Assembly: GCF_018812025.1 (NCBI RefSeq)
Contig: NC_063052.1
Span: 23,252,226 to 23,316,225 of the forward strand
Reading direction: 5' to 3'
DNA length: 64,000 bases
DNA from: Megalobrama amblycephala
Taxonomy: Eukaryota; Chordata; Actinopteri; Cypriniformes; Xenocyprididae
Shown piece after piece: positions 40,160 through 51,291 of this stretch. The position numbers and the translations under genes are program-made. How positions within the stretch are numbered: the first letter of the stretch is position 1; the number at the start of each line of letters is the position of its first letter. Under the pieces are notes generated by a model. The model was not told where the DNA came from. It was given only the letters and a program-made list of their open reading frames with translations, and did no database searches.

Positions 40160-41910
40160 ACCCTGTTAAAAAATAGATATTTGCTGCCCTCTAGTGCGTA
40201 TTCTGTATATGACATTTGAATAATGTTTGAATTATTTTATTTTGAATTTTAACTTAAATGAAGTTTCTTGAAATTAAAAAAATATATTAAAATATTTTTA
40301 TTTATAATATTTGTATTATTATATATTGAAATAAGGGGAGTATAATTAATTGGTTAGGAAATATGAGACTTTTTCTGTTTGCCTTTTTGTTCTTAATTTA
40401 AGCCCTTGCCATGGCAACACTATTCAAGATATCCTAAAATTGTTTGCAGTTTAGCATCTTCAGTGTCTTGTTCAGAAAGTTTGGTGGCGATTGCATGAAT
40501 CCCCTAAGAGGAGTACATAAAAACATAATTAGAGAGCATAATTATTCAAAAAATCCATATTCAAACCAAAATATCTGACTTCCTGTTGGTCGGAGCTAAT
40601 GACTGTGAATTAGAAAGTTGTACAGCTTAATGAGACCAATATATGCACCGAGTTTGGTGACTGTAGGTAAAACTACCCCTCCCCCCACTTTTGCAAAAGG
40701 TGGCGCTACTGAGCCCCCCTGCCACACCCATTTCTAAGGCTTTGCCCATGTCTACTGGTCGACAATATTGATGTGTGTGTCGAGTTTTATGCAATTTGAA
40801 GCATGTTAAAAGCCTCAAAATACTCAAGAATATTATTAAAATTTTGCCATGGCAACAATATTTAAGATATCACAAATAGATTTACAGGTCTACATCTGCC
40901 ATGTTTTGACATTATTGTGATGATGTTTGAAGCAAATCGAGTAAAAAAAAGGTTGATCTCAGAGCATTTTGAAAGTGACAAACTTCCTGCTGCCATTTGG
41001 TGGCGCTATAACTTTGACTCACAATAGTCACATCCATGTGATCGGACTCCTACAATGAACACAGCTGAAGTTTCATAAAAATCAATCAATGTATGCATAA
41101 GTTATAACACACTTCCTGATTCCCCTTTTCTCGCCATAAATTCATTGCCTTGCCACGGCAAAACCGTTCGAGATATAAAAAAATCAGCTGGCAATTTTAC
41201 ATCCTCAGTGTCTTGAGTTTATGCTGACCGAGTTTGGTGGTGATCAGATTAATCGCCTAGGAAGAGTAAATCAAACTCCAAAGCATGCGTTTTTCAAACA
41301 ACCCATAATAGCTGACCTGTTGAGCTGACGTATAACTTAGAGCACAAAAGTTGTTAGGCCCGATGAGGTCTATATGTGTACCCAGTTTCATACTAATACA
41401 TACAAGGCCAAGTTTTCAGACCCCATTCAAGGGGGGTGCTGTCGAGCCCTCCTGCCACACCCGGGTACCAGCTTCTGTCCGACCCTCATGGACGACGGTT
41501 CCGATGTATGTGCAAAGTTTCAGGAGTTTTCCAGCATGGTAAGGGCCCCAAAAGTGCCTGAATAATTGTAAAAAAATAAAAATAAAAATAATAATCCTTA
41601 GAGGAACAATAGGGCCTTCGCCCGTTGGCCCTAATAATCCTAAAGAAAACAATAGGGCCTTTGCCCTTTACAGGGCTTGGGCCCTAATAATCCTAAAGAA
41701 AACAATAGGGCCTTCGCCCTTTACAGGGCTTGGGCCCTAATAAACATAAAGAAAACAATAGGGCCTTCACCCTTTACAGGGCTTGGGCCCTAATAATATT
41801 AATAATAATAATCCTAAAGAAAACAATAGTGCCGTCGCCTTTTACAGGGCTTGGACCCTAATAATCCTAAAGAAACAATAGGGCCTTCGCCCTACAAGAG
41901 TAATTAGCGC
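40160..41910 (+). repeat. Complex non-coding repeat, copy A (3' part)
   Basis: Internally repetitive: the phrase TGCCATGGCAACACTATTCA / AGATATC recurs with variation at about 40400, 40845 and 41145. Phrases such as AGTTTGGTGGCGAT and GGTGGCGCTA recur too. It ends in a tandem array of GGGCCTTCGCCCTTTACAGG units. No ORF. Confidence 0.65.
41575..41895 (+). repeat. Tandem GGGCCTTCGCCC...TTGGGCCC array
   Basis: About six units of 50-60 bp: CCTAAAGAAAACAATAGGGC, CTTCGCCCTTTACAGGGC, TTGGGCCCTAATAAT. GGGC/GCCC blocks within each unit are self-complementary, so each unit can form a short hairpin. Confidence 0.88.
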
Positions 41911-42289
41911 TAATTAGTGCATTTATATTAAGTGTACTTAAGTACCACAGTTGGGAAAATGTACTTATAACTAATACATTAGTAATATATTTTTAATAAA
42001 ATCCATTTAATTTAAATGTAGGATTACTATATAAAAGTTTACTAAGATTGAACTAATTTTTAAAGCATTCAAAGCACATTTGAAGGCTTCTACAGCCGAA
42101 GCATTCTTTGCGAGAAGAACAGCCCAGGTAAAAATAAGTAGATTTGTAGTACATTCTTATTTTTTGTGCTACATTTCTGTTAAAGTTATACACTATAAAT
42201 ATACACTAATTAAAAGTATATTTCTACTTCCGTGCACTTGAAAAAGTATACTAAATATCACAGTAAGTAACACTTTACAAATATAGCTG

Positions 42290-44640
42290 CAAGCAGCAAT
42301 TACGGGGCCAAGCACAAAAGCAGCACAAGAAGCCAGCCAACATGGCTGTGAGCATCAGACCAACTGCAACAGTGAGCAATTAAAGACCTATTAAGATCAT
42401 TTTAGGCAAAAGAGCTGAAAAATCACAAATACAGTCAATAATAAAGATTTACTGGTTCATCACTTTCGACCAATAGGTGGCACTGTGATTAAATTAATGA
42501 GGTATGGTCAGAGTGAGGTGACAATGACACTGGCAAAGTTTGGTGTCAATATGTGAAAGCATTGTAGAGATACAGCCTCAAGAGTCATTTTGGCATCAAG
42601 CCTCTAATTGTTGCTGTGGTGAATGAATACAGTTTCCTCTATCAGCACAAAATCCATAACATTTTACCAGCATCGTCTGAAGATGATACGATTTGATTTT
42701 GGTGAAAATTGGACCAATGGTCTAGGAGTAGTTCGAAAAAGTATGATTTTAAAGAAAATCAAAATGACTGACAGGAAGTTTGGCTGACTATGGCAAAATT
42801 GGCATCAATGTTCTCAGCATGACCCACGGAATCCAAGAAGACTCCAGTCTCATTACAATACGACACATTTATATAAAGCTATTCACATTTTTTTTTTAAA
42901 ATTTCATTATAACATTTGACCACAAGGAGGCGCTGTCTCAAAGGCTTTTGAGTACCTTCAGAGCATGGTGCCGATGACACATCCTGAGTTACGTAATGGT
43001 ACATCAATGCATTCAAATAATATAGCATTTTATATCGTAATACTTTTTTGTAGTTAATGGAAATTTCATGTTTTGTTCAATTATAGCGCCACCAAGAGGC
43101 ACAATCCCACCAATTTTTTTGTGTGTCCTCAGGGTGACCCCATACACGTGTGTGTCAAATTTGGTTCAAATATCTCATTTCCTTTTGGAGTTATAGACAT
43201 TTATATGTATAAGGTCATAAAAAATGACCCATGGACAACATTATTTTGATTTTTTTTGCCACTTCCTATCAAAATTTTGACATTTGGGCTGAAACATATG
43301 GTTAACCAGCTTAGGTTCCATGTTTCCTACGCTGGTTTCATCTCGATCAGACTAATGGTTTCGAAGATATTCGCAATCGTTTTTTAAGCGCTAAATCACC
43401 ACGCCGCACAAACCGTAAGTTAAAACCTAGCATGTTTGGCATCGTTGGACTTGGCAAGGATTCAGGAGTCTAATGATATGACTCCTGTGAAAATAAGTCA
43501 ACCAGATCAAAAGTTATAAGCATATGAATACAAAAATTTCTCCACTAGGTGGCATTGATCCAAAACATCTCAGGCTCCTTCGGGGCATTGTGCTGATGGC
43601 CCATACCGAGTTTCGTAACGATACGCTAATGCGTTCATAAAATACAGCATTTTAGCACAAAATTCAAAATGGCGCACGATGCCCCGAATCTAACGAGACC
43701 AAATTAATGATTTTTGGACAAACCCATCAGAAGTTGACCCAAAAAATATCCACTTTTCATATCTCTGGACCAGTAGGTGGCGCTGTGCCAAAACGCTGCA
43801 TGTTGCCTCAGATCATGTTTCTGATGACATGTACCAATTCACGAGTTCACATATCCATATAATTAAATGGTGTAAAGTTATGCGTATTTGGCGTGCTGTC
43901 CAGGGAGAGGGCTCCGAGCTCGGAATTTTGGCCCGAACCCAGAGTACTCCCCCCGGTGTGGTAAAAGTAGTGAGGAGGAGTGGGGTGGAGGAGGGATGCT
44001 GATAAACTCTCAGATGAACAGAAGTCAGTCTGCTGAATTTATACCTTTTGACATTGGTTGAGTTGATTAACTGAATGCTCTCCACCTGTGCTAATTAGGT
44101 TAATTATCTGAACTTGCTCCTCCCGAATTTTGTTAATAAAACATCATGTTTGGTCTGAATACGATAAAGCCTTGCAGAGATACAGCATAATATCTATTTT
44201 CGCAGGCGCAACGTAAAATTCGTTTGCATATTTTACGAAAACGGTTTGAGAAATCAACTTGAATTCCATATCTTTTTGTCCACATTGTCTGAAGATGATC
44301 TGGTTCAGTTTCCGTGAAAATCGGAGTAACGGCCTAGGAGGAGTTCGAAAAAGGAAAATTCAAAATGGCAGAAAAATTTTCATCACGTGCAATCGATTCG
44401 TCTTGACCCAATGAATCAGAGGAGAATTTTGAGAAAAAGAATTTTGTTTCTAACCCTTACGGTTCAAAAGTTATTAACATAAACATAAGTGCAAATTTGG
44501 ACAGCTGGTGGTGCTAGAGGGATTGAGTTAGAGACTCCAAATTTACTATAGACAAAGGTCAGACTGTCCTCTAACTGTGTGCCAAATTTCACAACTTTCC
44601 CACAATGCAGCTAAATTCGGTTGTCAGTTCACCTTTTAGG
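42290..44640 (+). repeat. Complex non-coding repeat, copy B (5' part)
   Basis: Begins ATAGCTGCAAGCAGCAATTA, CGGGGCCAAGCAC. It shares short phrases with copy A (GGTGGCGCTGT, GTTATAAGCATA, GAAGATGATCTGGTTC, AAAATCGGA-like). No ORF. A different repeat is inserted at about 43890-44130. Confidence 0.55.
43890..44130 (-). repeat. GGCGTGCTGTCC-type repeat end, left partner
   Basis: GGCGTGCTGTCC, AGGGAGAGGGCTCCGAGCTC and AACCCAGAGTACTCC at 43890-43950 are inverted complements of 47325-47388. The rest (to 44130) on the - strand has GGTATAAATTCAGCAG (TATA-like) and AT-rich sequence and could be an LTR-like terminus. The small reverse frame here is not a gene. Confidence 0.5.
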
Positions 44641-45779
44641 GCTTAATCCCGTTCTGTACACACACAGTTCAGTAAAATACAGGAGTGACAACCACAATCT
44701 ACAACCTATTTAACTCCTGAAAACTACAGGTAGTGACAACCGCATTTACAGAAATTCAATGCAGTGTGTACGAAACCGAATTGAACAACTAGTTGTTAAT
44801 GATGTTTTTTTAACGTGCATCGGAGATGTGTCTCTCTTCTGTATGCGCAGTGAATCACAGGGAAAGCGATACGAGCCTTGACTTATTCGTGTTGCCAGAT
44901 CTTGCTAGAAAAATCAGCGAACAAGAACAAGTCCATAATAAACAAAATAAATCAAATGGTTTATGCTGAAAATAAGACCAAAATATCATGACTCATGTCT
45001 GCTCAATTTAATAACTCCATAAACCTGATCGTTTTATGAGCCGAGCCCAAAAACACTTATAATGAGTGGTCACATGGCAACACAGGAAGAGCATGCTCTG
45101 TGTGAACCCGGCTGTACAAGCATAAAAAAAAAAAAACACAAAGCCTTTGTCAACTGTGTTTAGTTAAATTGCTGAAAATAATAAATTGCTGTTTTGTCTC
45201 TGTAATATTACTTTGGTCACAATAACAGATACCAAATACATGAGACACCAGAACTTTGCTATGGTTTCCAAGCTGTCAATCATTGCAGTTTCCAGAGTGA
45301 GTCGTGTTCCGTACACACATGTAACGATAATTTGTGGGATTCATTCCAGCATTTAAATGCAGTTGTCACTCCTGAAACTTACAGTGTATATGTGGCCAAT
45401 GATGCACTTACAAATCATTAACTAAAATATGAATGAACATATACACTAAGAGTGCCATCCTTATTCCTTTACACCCCTGGTACAAAAAAACAAAGATAAA
45501 AATGATTTGTAGTTCTTTTATTTTTATAATTAAACATATATGGACCCAAACATACCTGTAAAGACGAACATAAGATACGTTTACATTTAAAATAGGGCGC
45601 ATGCATAAGCTAATGCTAATCAAAGCATATACATTTAAACAACAAAAAATAGTTAATTACTGTACATATCCTACTGAAAAATCCCAATACAACATACATG
45701 CATGTTTTTAATTATTAATTCAGCAACATGTTCCAAAATGTTCCAAAGCAACATTTATTAGATTAAAATGCCAACATTA
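44640..45779. other. Non-coding stretch with a weak inverted-repeat pair
   Basis: CAGGAGTGACAAC at about 44680-44695 and its complement GTTGTCACTCCTG at about 45364-45376, with GTACACAC also mirrored, suggest a MITE-like element of about 0.75 kb. A reverse frame at 45408-45623 has no recognisable content. Confidence 0.4.
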
Positions 45780-46071
45780 GCCCTGTCCCAAATGTCACAC
45801 TTCATAGCACTTTCAGTCTTGTGGACTTACAATGGCTGCCGCGTATTCGTTAAGTCCACGAGAAAGTAGGGTGTCCCATTTGTCAATTTTAGGTTTCAGA
45901 AGGGTGCTCGCAAGCGCCCCCTTTGTGATCAATATGTGTCCTCGATCCACACTGCGCACTGGTGCGAGCTCCGCAGCAGTCATCTTCCTGACAGTCAAAG
46001 CGACAATATGTCATGATAGTGCGGACGCGTAGGAAGACCGCGAGTGTTTAGGGTGTCATTTGGGACAGGGC
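45780..46071. mobile_element. 292-bp MITE with CATTA flanks
   Basis: Termini GCCCTGTCCCAAATGTCACA and complement TGTCATTTGGGACAGGGC, flanked by CATTA (45775-45779 and 46072-46076). Interior contains inverted AGTCCACGAGAA/AAGTCTTGTGGACT-like blocks. No transposase. Confidence 0.78.
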
Positions 46072-46429
46072 CATTACCGTATGAACACAACTAACGCCAC
46101 TAATGAATGTCCCACCAGACACAAACCCTAAAAACTGTAGCTCTGGGAAGAAAAGTACCGTAGCTATTATTAAACATAACTGAACTTTATAAATCAGAAA
46201 ATTATTTTGATCAAATTAAATTTATTAGTGGTAGTTATTAGGCTAAATAATCATGTGCCATTCCAATTATTTGTAATAAAGCTGCAGATGGCAGATTATG
46301 GTATTACAGTTTAAATTATGACAGTATTAAATCACATTTAAATCAAATTCAGAGTACTTATTTATTCTTATAGAGCCTAATGCATTAATTATCAAATATG
46401 TAATAACATGTTGTTACTGCTGCTGCGCA

Positions 46430-47180
46430 GGAGCCCAGTTCTCTCGCCTTTACTGCCACAGCAGTATTACCTCCTCGCTCCCGCATGAGCTCAGTTCCTC
46501 TGGCTAATTTCCACTGCTTCAGCAGTGATGTCCCCTCCACTCCGGCAGGAGCTCAGTTTCTCTGGCTATTTTTCTCCACTGCCGCAGCAGTGATGTCTCC
46601 TCGGCTCCCGCAGGAGCTCAGTTCCTCTGGCTAATTTTTCCACTGTCGCAGCAGTGATGTCCCCTCCGCTCCCGCAGGAGCTCAGTTTCTCTGGCTAAAT
46701 TTCTTCACTGCTGCTGCAGTGATGTCCCCTCTGCTCCCGCAGGAGCTCAGTTCTGTCTAACCTTGCCTTCACTGCCGCAGCAGTTTTACACCCCCGCTCC
46801 CTCAGGAGCTCAGTTCCTCTTACTATTTTTTCCATTGCCACAGCAGTGATGTCACCTCTGCTCCCTCAGGAGCTTAGTTTCTCTGGCTAAATTTCTCCAT
46901 TGCTGCAGCAGTGATGTCCCCTCCGCTCCCACAGGAGCTCAGTTTCTCTGGCAAATTCCCTCCACTGCTGCAGCAGTGATGTCTCCTCCGTTCCCGCAGG
47001 AGCTCAGTTTCTCTGGCAAAATTTCTCCACTGCCGCAGCGATGTCACCTCTGTTTCCACAGGAGTTCAGTTCTGTCTAACCTTGCCTTCACTGCCGCAGC
47101 AGTGTTACATCCCCACTCCCACAGGAGCTCAGTTTCTCTGGCTAATTTTCTCAACTGCCGCAGCAGTGATGTCCTTGTCC
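46430..47180 (+). repeat. 62-bp minisatellite, about 12 units
   Basis: Unit GCAGTGATGTCCCCTCCGCT / CCCGCAGGAGCTCAGTTTCT / CTGGCTAATTTCTCCACTGCC. The GAGCTCAGTT anchor recurs about every 62-65 bp, first near 46431 and last near 47127. Overlapping frames are repeat products, not genes. Confidence 0.95.
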
Positions 47181-47309
47181 AATGTTGTGAGAACTCTGCT
47201 GGTCTTCCAAACTAACCCCTCTGAACAACACACTTTCAGCCCTGCACTCTGCAATTTTTAGGGGGTTGTCAGTAATGTTCCTGGCTGCTGTCCCGCATTG
47301 GTTTGCAAT

Positions 47310-47410
47310 TTTTGGGGAGTACTCTGGGTTTGGGTCAAAATTTTGAGCTCAGAGCCCTCTCCTCGGACAGCACGCCACATATTCCTATGTAAGTGTGAAC
47401 TTGTGAAATT
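47310..47410 (+). repeat. GGCGTGCTGTCC-type repeat end, right partner
   Basis: GGGGAGTACTCTGGGTTTGG, GAGCTCAGAGCCCTCTCC and GGACAGCACGCC are the inverted complement of 43890-43950. Together with it they bound 3.5 kb that includes the minisatellite, so this may be one element. A related fragment sits at 49060-49130 after the (TA)n tract. Confidence 0.5.
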
Positions 47411-48981
47411 ATGTTTTATTAAAGAGGGACTTTGTATATAAAATTCACTTTTACATAGTGTTTGGATATAAATGTGTGTTGGCGGTGTGTCTACACAATC
47501 ACCCTATAATGATAAAAATCCACCCAGTGCTTTTTTTTAATCCCCACAAATCATAAGCACTTTGTCAGATCAAGCCATTCACAGATTCATGGCAAAGTGA
47601 CGTAAATTTGCACAGGCCCCTCCCAAGACTCTTGATGGACACTGCTGTTTGAGCATAGACCCACCCTGAGTGAGCTGTAAACAGTTCGCCATTGTTTCGG
47701 AGCCGCGCAGGTGTTGATAAGAATGTCTCCTAAGCAACTGAGGCGTTTTGTTATTGGATATAAGAATGAACATAGCAGTCATCCTTTACTCTCGACATCT
47801 AAGCCGCTGAAGACGCAGTGGATTATTTATTTATTTTTTTTGAAGGGAATGCTCCCCCAGATCTCGCTAAAAAGTTTGTTTTGCTAAAAAGTTCCTGAAG
47901 GATGGATCAGTACCTCCAGAAGACGTGAGTAACGTTATAGGGTTTTTTTTAATGAATCTTTGCAAATTGCCTTTCTTAAAAAAAAAGGGTGCTAGTTAGC
48001 AAGTTCCACAACGAATGCGGCTAAAGTTAAAGGCCCGTTCACACCGCACAGATAAACACCAACAAACACGTCTGTTGGAGTTTGTTGGATCAGGACGCAG
48101 CCTCTGAAATGAGATGCAGCTAGTGTGATACCCCTGTCGGCGTCTGTTGCCATTTGTCAGAGTTTGTTTTCACCTGACTGAACATGTTTAATCGGTGTTT
48201 GTAGGGTCGGGGAGTGTCTGAGTAGTGTGGTATGATTTTCCAACAAACGACAACAAACTCAAATCTGTAATCTGACCTGGCCATGAACTGTTGCCATGAC
48301 GATGAGGCAAGTCCCTTGCAAAGACTGCAGTTTAATCATCTCACGCACACACAACAAAGCACTGCAAATGTGACATCCCAGCTTGTTCATCATCAAAATA
48401 ATACAGTAAAACAAACATATATGTCATCATTTCTATTTAAAACTTTCTCACTGTAATTCATAACTGCATGTTTATAATGAACAATGTATAATGAACAATG
48501 CATTAAGGTGATTGTACATTTTATGTAAAGAAAACATGGCAACACTACAATAAGGTTTATAAAGGTGTTAGTTAATGACTAACAAATAATTTTCAAATGT
48601 ATTTTTTTGAGCATTTATAACTGCAGAAATAAGAATGGTGAGTTCAATGCAATACCTGCCAAATAGTGTTTACAGCCCACCAACGGAAGATAGGGGTGGG
48701 GTGAACAGTAGCTCATTATCATATAAAGGGACATGCACCGAAATGGCTCGGTGTGAACAGAGCTGTTTTTGACAAGGTAAAAAGGGTGTTTTTTTTTTAC
48801 ACAACCAATAAGAAATTTTAATTAAAGTATGTAATAGACTTTTCATGAAAACCCTAAAGAATCATACTAACTTGTGGAAAATTGGCATCCGATATCCCCT
48901 TTAACAAATTTAGGCGGAACAAATGATCCTTGCGTCATTCCAACCAGCAATCAACATGTCTACCCAATCAGCATGAGAGGA

Positions 48982-48983
<2 letters not shown>
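47411..48983. other. Non-coding stretch
   Basis: AT-rich, no gene recognised. 48045-48770 begins with GGCCCGTTCACACCGCACAG and ends near GCTCGGTGTGAACAGAGC, a possible short inverted-repeat element. 48540-48600 resembles part of the TAACACTTTACAATAAGG-type MITE seen at 59014. Confidence 0.35.

Positions 48984-49060
<77 letters not shown>
48984..49060. repeat. (TA)n microsatellite
   Basis: About 38 uninterrupted TA dinucleotides, directly 5' of a decayed DIRS fragment. Likely prone to length change and cruciform extrusion. Confidence 0.97.
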
Positions 49061-49064
<4 letters not shown>

Positions 49065-49094
49065 CCGAGCACACCAAATACGCATACTACTTTA

Positions 49095-49960
49095 CTCTTT
49101 CTGATTATTTGTAAGTATGAACTCGTGAACTGCCAAGAGTTGTTGGCTGTGCTTCTAGCCTTGAAGAGGTTTCGACCATTGATTCAAAGCAAGCACGTGC
49201 TGGTCCGTACAGACAACACAGTGACAGTGGCTTATATCAGCCACGAGGGCGGTATTCACTTTCCTCGCATGTCACACCTCACCCGGCATCTCCTTCTTTC
49301 AAGTCAGCAGTGACTGACGTCTCCGCGAGCCACTCACATTCTGTGCAACCTCAGTCGCCCAGTGGATTTGCTCTTGTGACAGGCTATGCTTCGAGGAGAG
49401 TGTAGGCCCAGCTGATTTTGATTCAATTTAACGAAGCACAGGTAGACCTGTTCACCTCTCAGGAATCCTCTCACTGTCTTCTGTAGTAATCCCTGACCAA
49501 GATCCCCCTCGGCACAGATGCACTGGCACACAGCTGGCACAGGGACCTACGCAGGTATGCGTTTCCCAGTGGGGCATCTATAAGCCCTTTCTGCTAACGA
49601 GACATCCCTAGAGTTACGACCAGGAGACTCTCACGTGGTCCTGAGACCCCGGCCCAGATAGGTGTCTAAGGTTCCAACTACACCATTCAGGGATCAAGTG
49701 GTAACCTTGCAAGCGCTCCCTTCTGATGAAGGAGACCCAGCCTTGTCTCTGTTGTGCCCAGTGCATGCTTTGCACATATATCTGGATTGCACACAATGTT
49801 TCAGGTTATCTGATCAACTCTTTGTCTGTTTTATAGGACAGCAGAAGGAGAAGGCTGTTTTAGTGATTTTACTTTCGCCCATCCAAGGACACTAAGTAAA
49901 ATAGGGATTGGTACTCATGTCACCGCTGAAGTTGTGATTTTTGGATCACACGTCACTTAA
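49095..49960 (+). pseudogene. DIRS fragment: RNase H and tyrosine recombinase pieces (copy 4)
   Basis: 49115-49313 reads CQELLAVLLALKRFRPLIQS and HVLVRTDNTVTVAYISHEGG, the RNase H Glu and Asp regions of DIRS elements. 49655-49870 reads SKVPTTPFRDQVVTLQALPS and ALSLLCPVHALHIYLDCTQ, the recombinase middle region. The intervening part is frame-shifted. No terminal repeats were recognised. Confidence 0.8.
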
Positions 49961-51097
49961 GGTGTGGTTATGAGTACATCAGATGACCACTTCCTCCCTC
50001 TCCTAGTTCAGAGCACCAGTAAAGGTCTTTTTGGCAGTATGAGAACACTCCCAACAGGGGCTTTTCATTCATTTAGAATTAATGTAAAGTGGTCAGCTAA
50101 TTTATATGAAAGATTGGTGAGATTGCTAACTTGTAGAGCCTCTTCTGTATTATCAGCGGAAGAATTTTTAAATAAATTTTATTAACCCTTTAACTTTCAC
50201 CCCTAGATGGAGCCAATGAAAAAAAATTTTTTCTTAAATTTCTTATTATTGAACATATAAAAAATGACCACAAGCAGTTTTTTTTGTCAATTTATATTTT
50301 TATCTAAAAGATATAAAACTCTACTGTACGGTTGAGATGTCAGTTTATGGTAAATCTTTTTACCACATTTTTTACATTTGTGGTACTATTTTTTTTTTTT
50401 TCATTTGTGGGCTTTTCTGAATAATAAACATACCTGTAACAGTGTTAATATGTCTTAGATACCTTCCATAATTATCAGGGTTCACATGAAATTAAGTTTA
50501 TTTAAAAAAAAAAAAAAATTATACATTACGTATTGTCTTATGGTGGTCAATATAATATCCAGACCATTTTCAGTGAATTTAATTCATAACCATTTCAATA
50601 AATTCAGCAAATTTCAGTAAATTCAGGTAATACGGCAATTTAAAGCATTTTTCACAACAGGAATAATGCAAGTTTTGTAAAATATCTAAGTCTATTTATC
50701 ATCCATAAATTCTATTTTTAGTCATTTTACTTGAGCTCCTGAATGTTCAAACCAGAGTTTTTCTAAATTTTTGGTTTGGTTGACAGGTACATGTATAAAA
50801 GCACTCTAAAATGGTTGGTTGTTTTACTTTATAAGCACTCTCTAATGCTCTGCTGAAGCTTGTGGTTTGAAAAAAAATCATACCATATATAGAAGTGTGA
50901 ATGCAAATACTAGCTACACTTGCTTGATTTCACACATTGTGAAATGAATTACCAATATTTGCAAAATGGACACTATTGCTGTTGCCATAATAGTCTTCTT
51001 CTTCATCATTTTCTCTAAAAACTTGCAAAATCTCTGTCAAAGTACTACAATTGAAGAAGAATTTAGTTCGCCACTAATATAAAAATATGTTCTATAT
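49961..51097. other. AT-rich stretch with a TTAA-type terminus
   Basis: At 50182-50185 TTAA is followed by CCCTTTAACTTTCACCCC, resembling a piggyBac-like end (TTAA then CCCT). The other end was not found. Long T and A runs at 50389 and 50505. The frame 49964-50185 has no recognised domain. Confidence 0.4.
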
Positions 51098-51283
51098 AGT
51101 GGGCAAACTCTGGAGGGCCACTGCCCTGCATAGTTTAGCTCTCCAACCCTGATAAAACTCACCTGCCTGTAGTTTTCTAGTAATCCTGAAGGCATTGATT
51201 AGCTGGTTCAGGTGTGTTTGATTAGGGTTGGAGCTAAACTCTGCAGGGCAGTGGCCCTCCAGGACCGAGTTTGCCCACCCCTG
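51098..51283. mobile_element. 186-bp hAT-type MITE with 8-bp TSD
   Basis: GTGGGCAAACT...GGAGGGCCACTGCCCTGCA at the left and AGCTAAACTCTGCAGGGCAG, TGGCCCTCC, AGTTTGCCCACCCCTG at the right are inverted complements. The direct repeat TTCTATAT (51090-51097 and 51284-51291) is the hAT target size. It can fold over nearly its whole length. Two overlapping open frames across it are by-products. Confidence 0.9.
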
Positions 51284-51291
51284 TTCTATAT

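Noticed and set aside
46430..47180. CRISPR-like regular spacing
   Set aside because: Adjacent 62-bp units without unique spacers, in a vertebrate: a minisatellite.
49110..49313. Host RNase H-like gene
   Set aside because: Sequence is the DIRS RNase H segment, next to DIRS recombinase coding.
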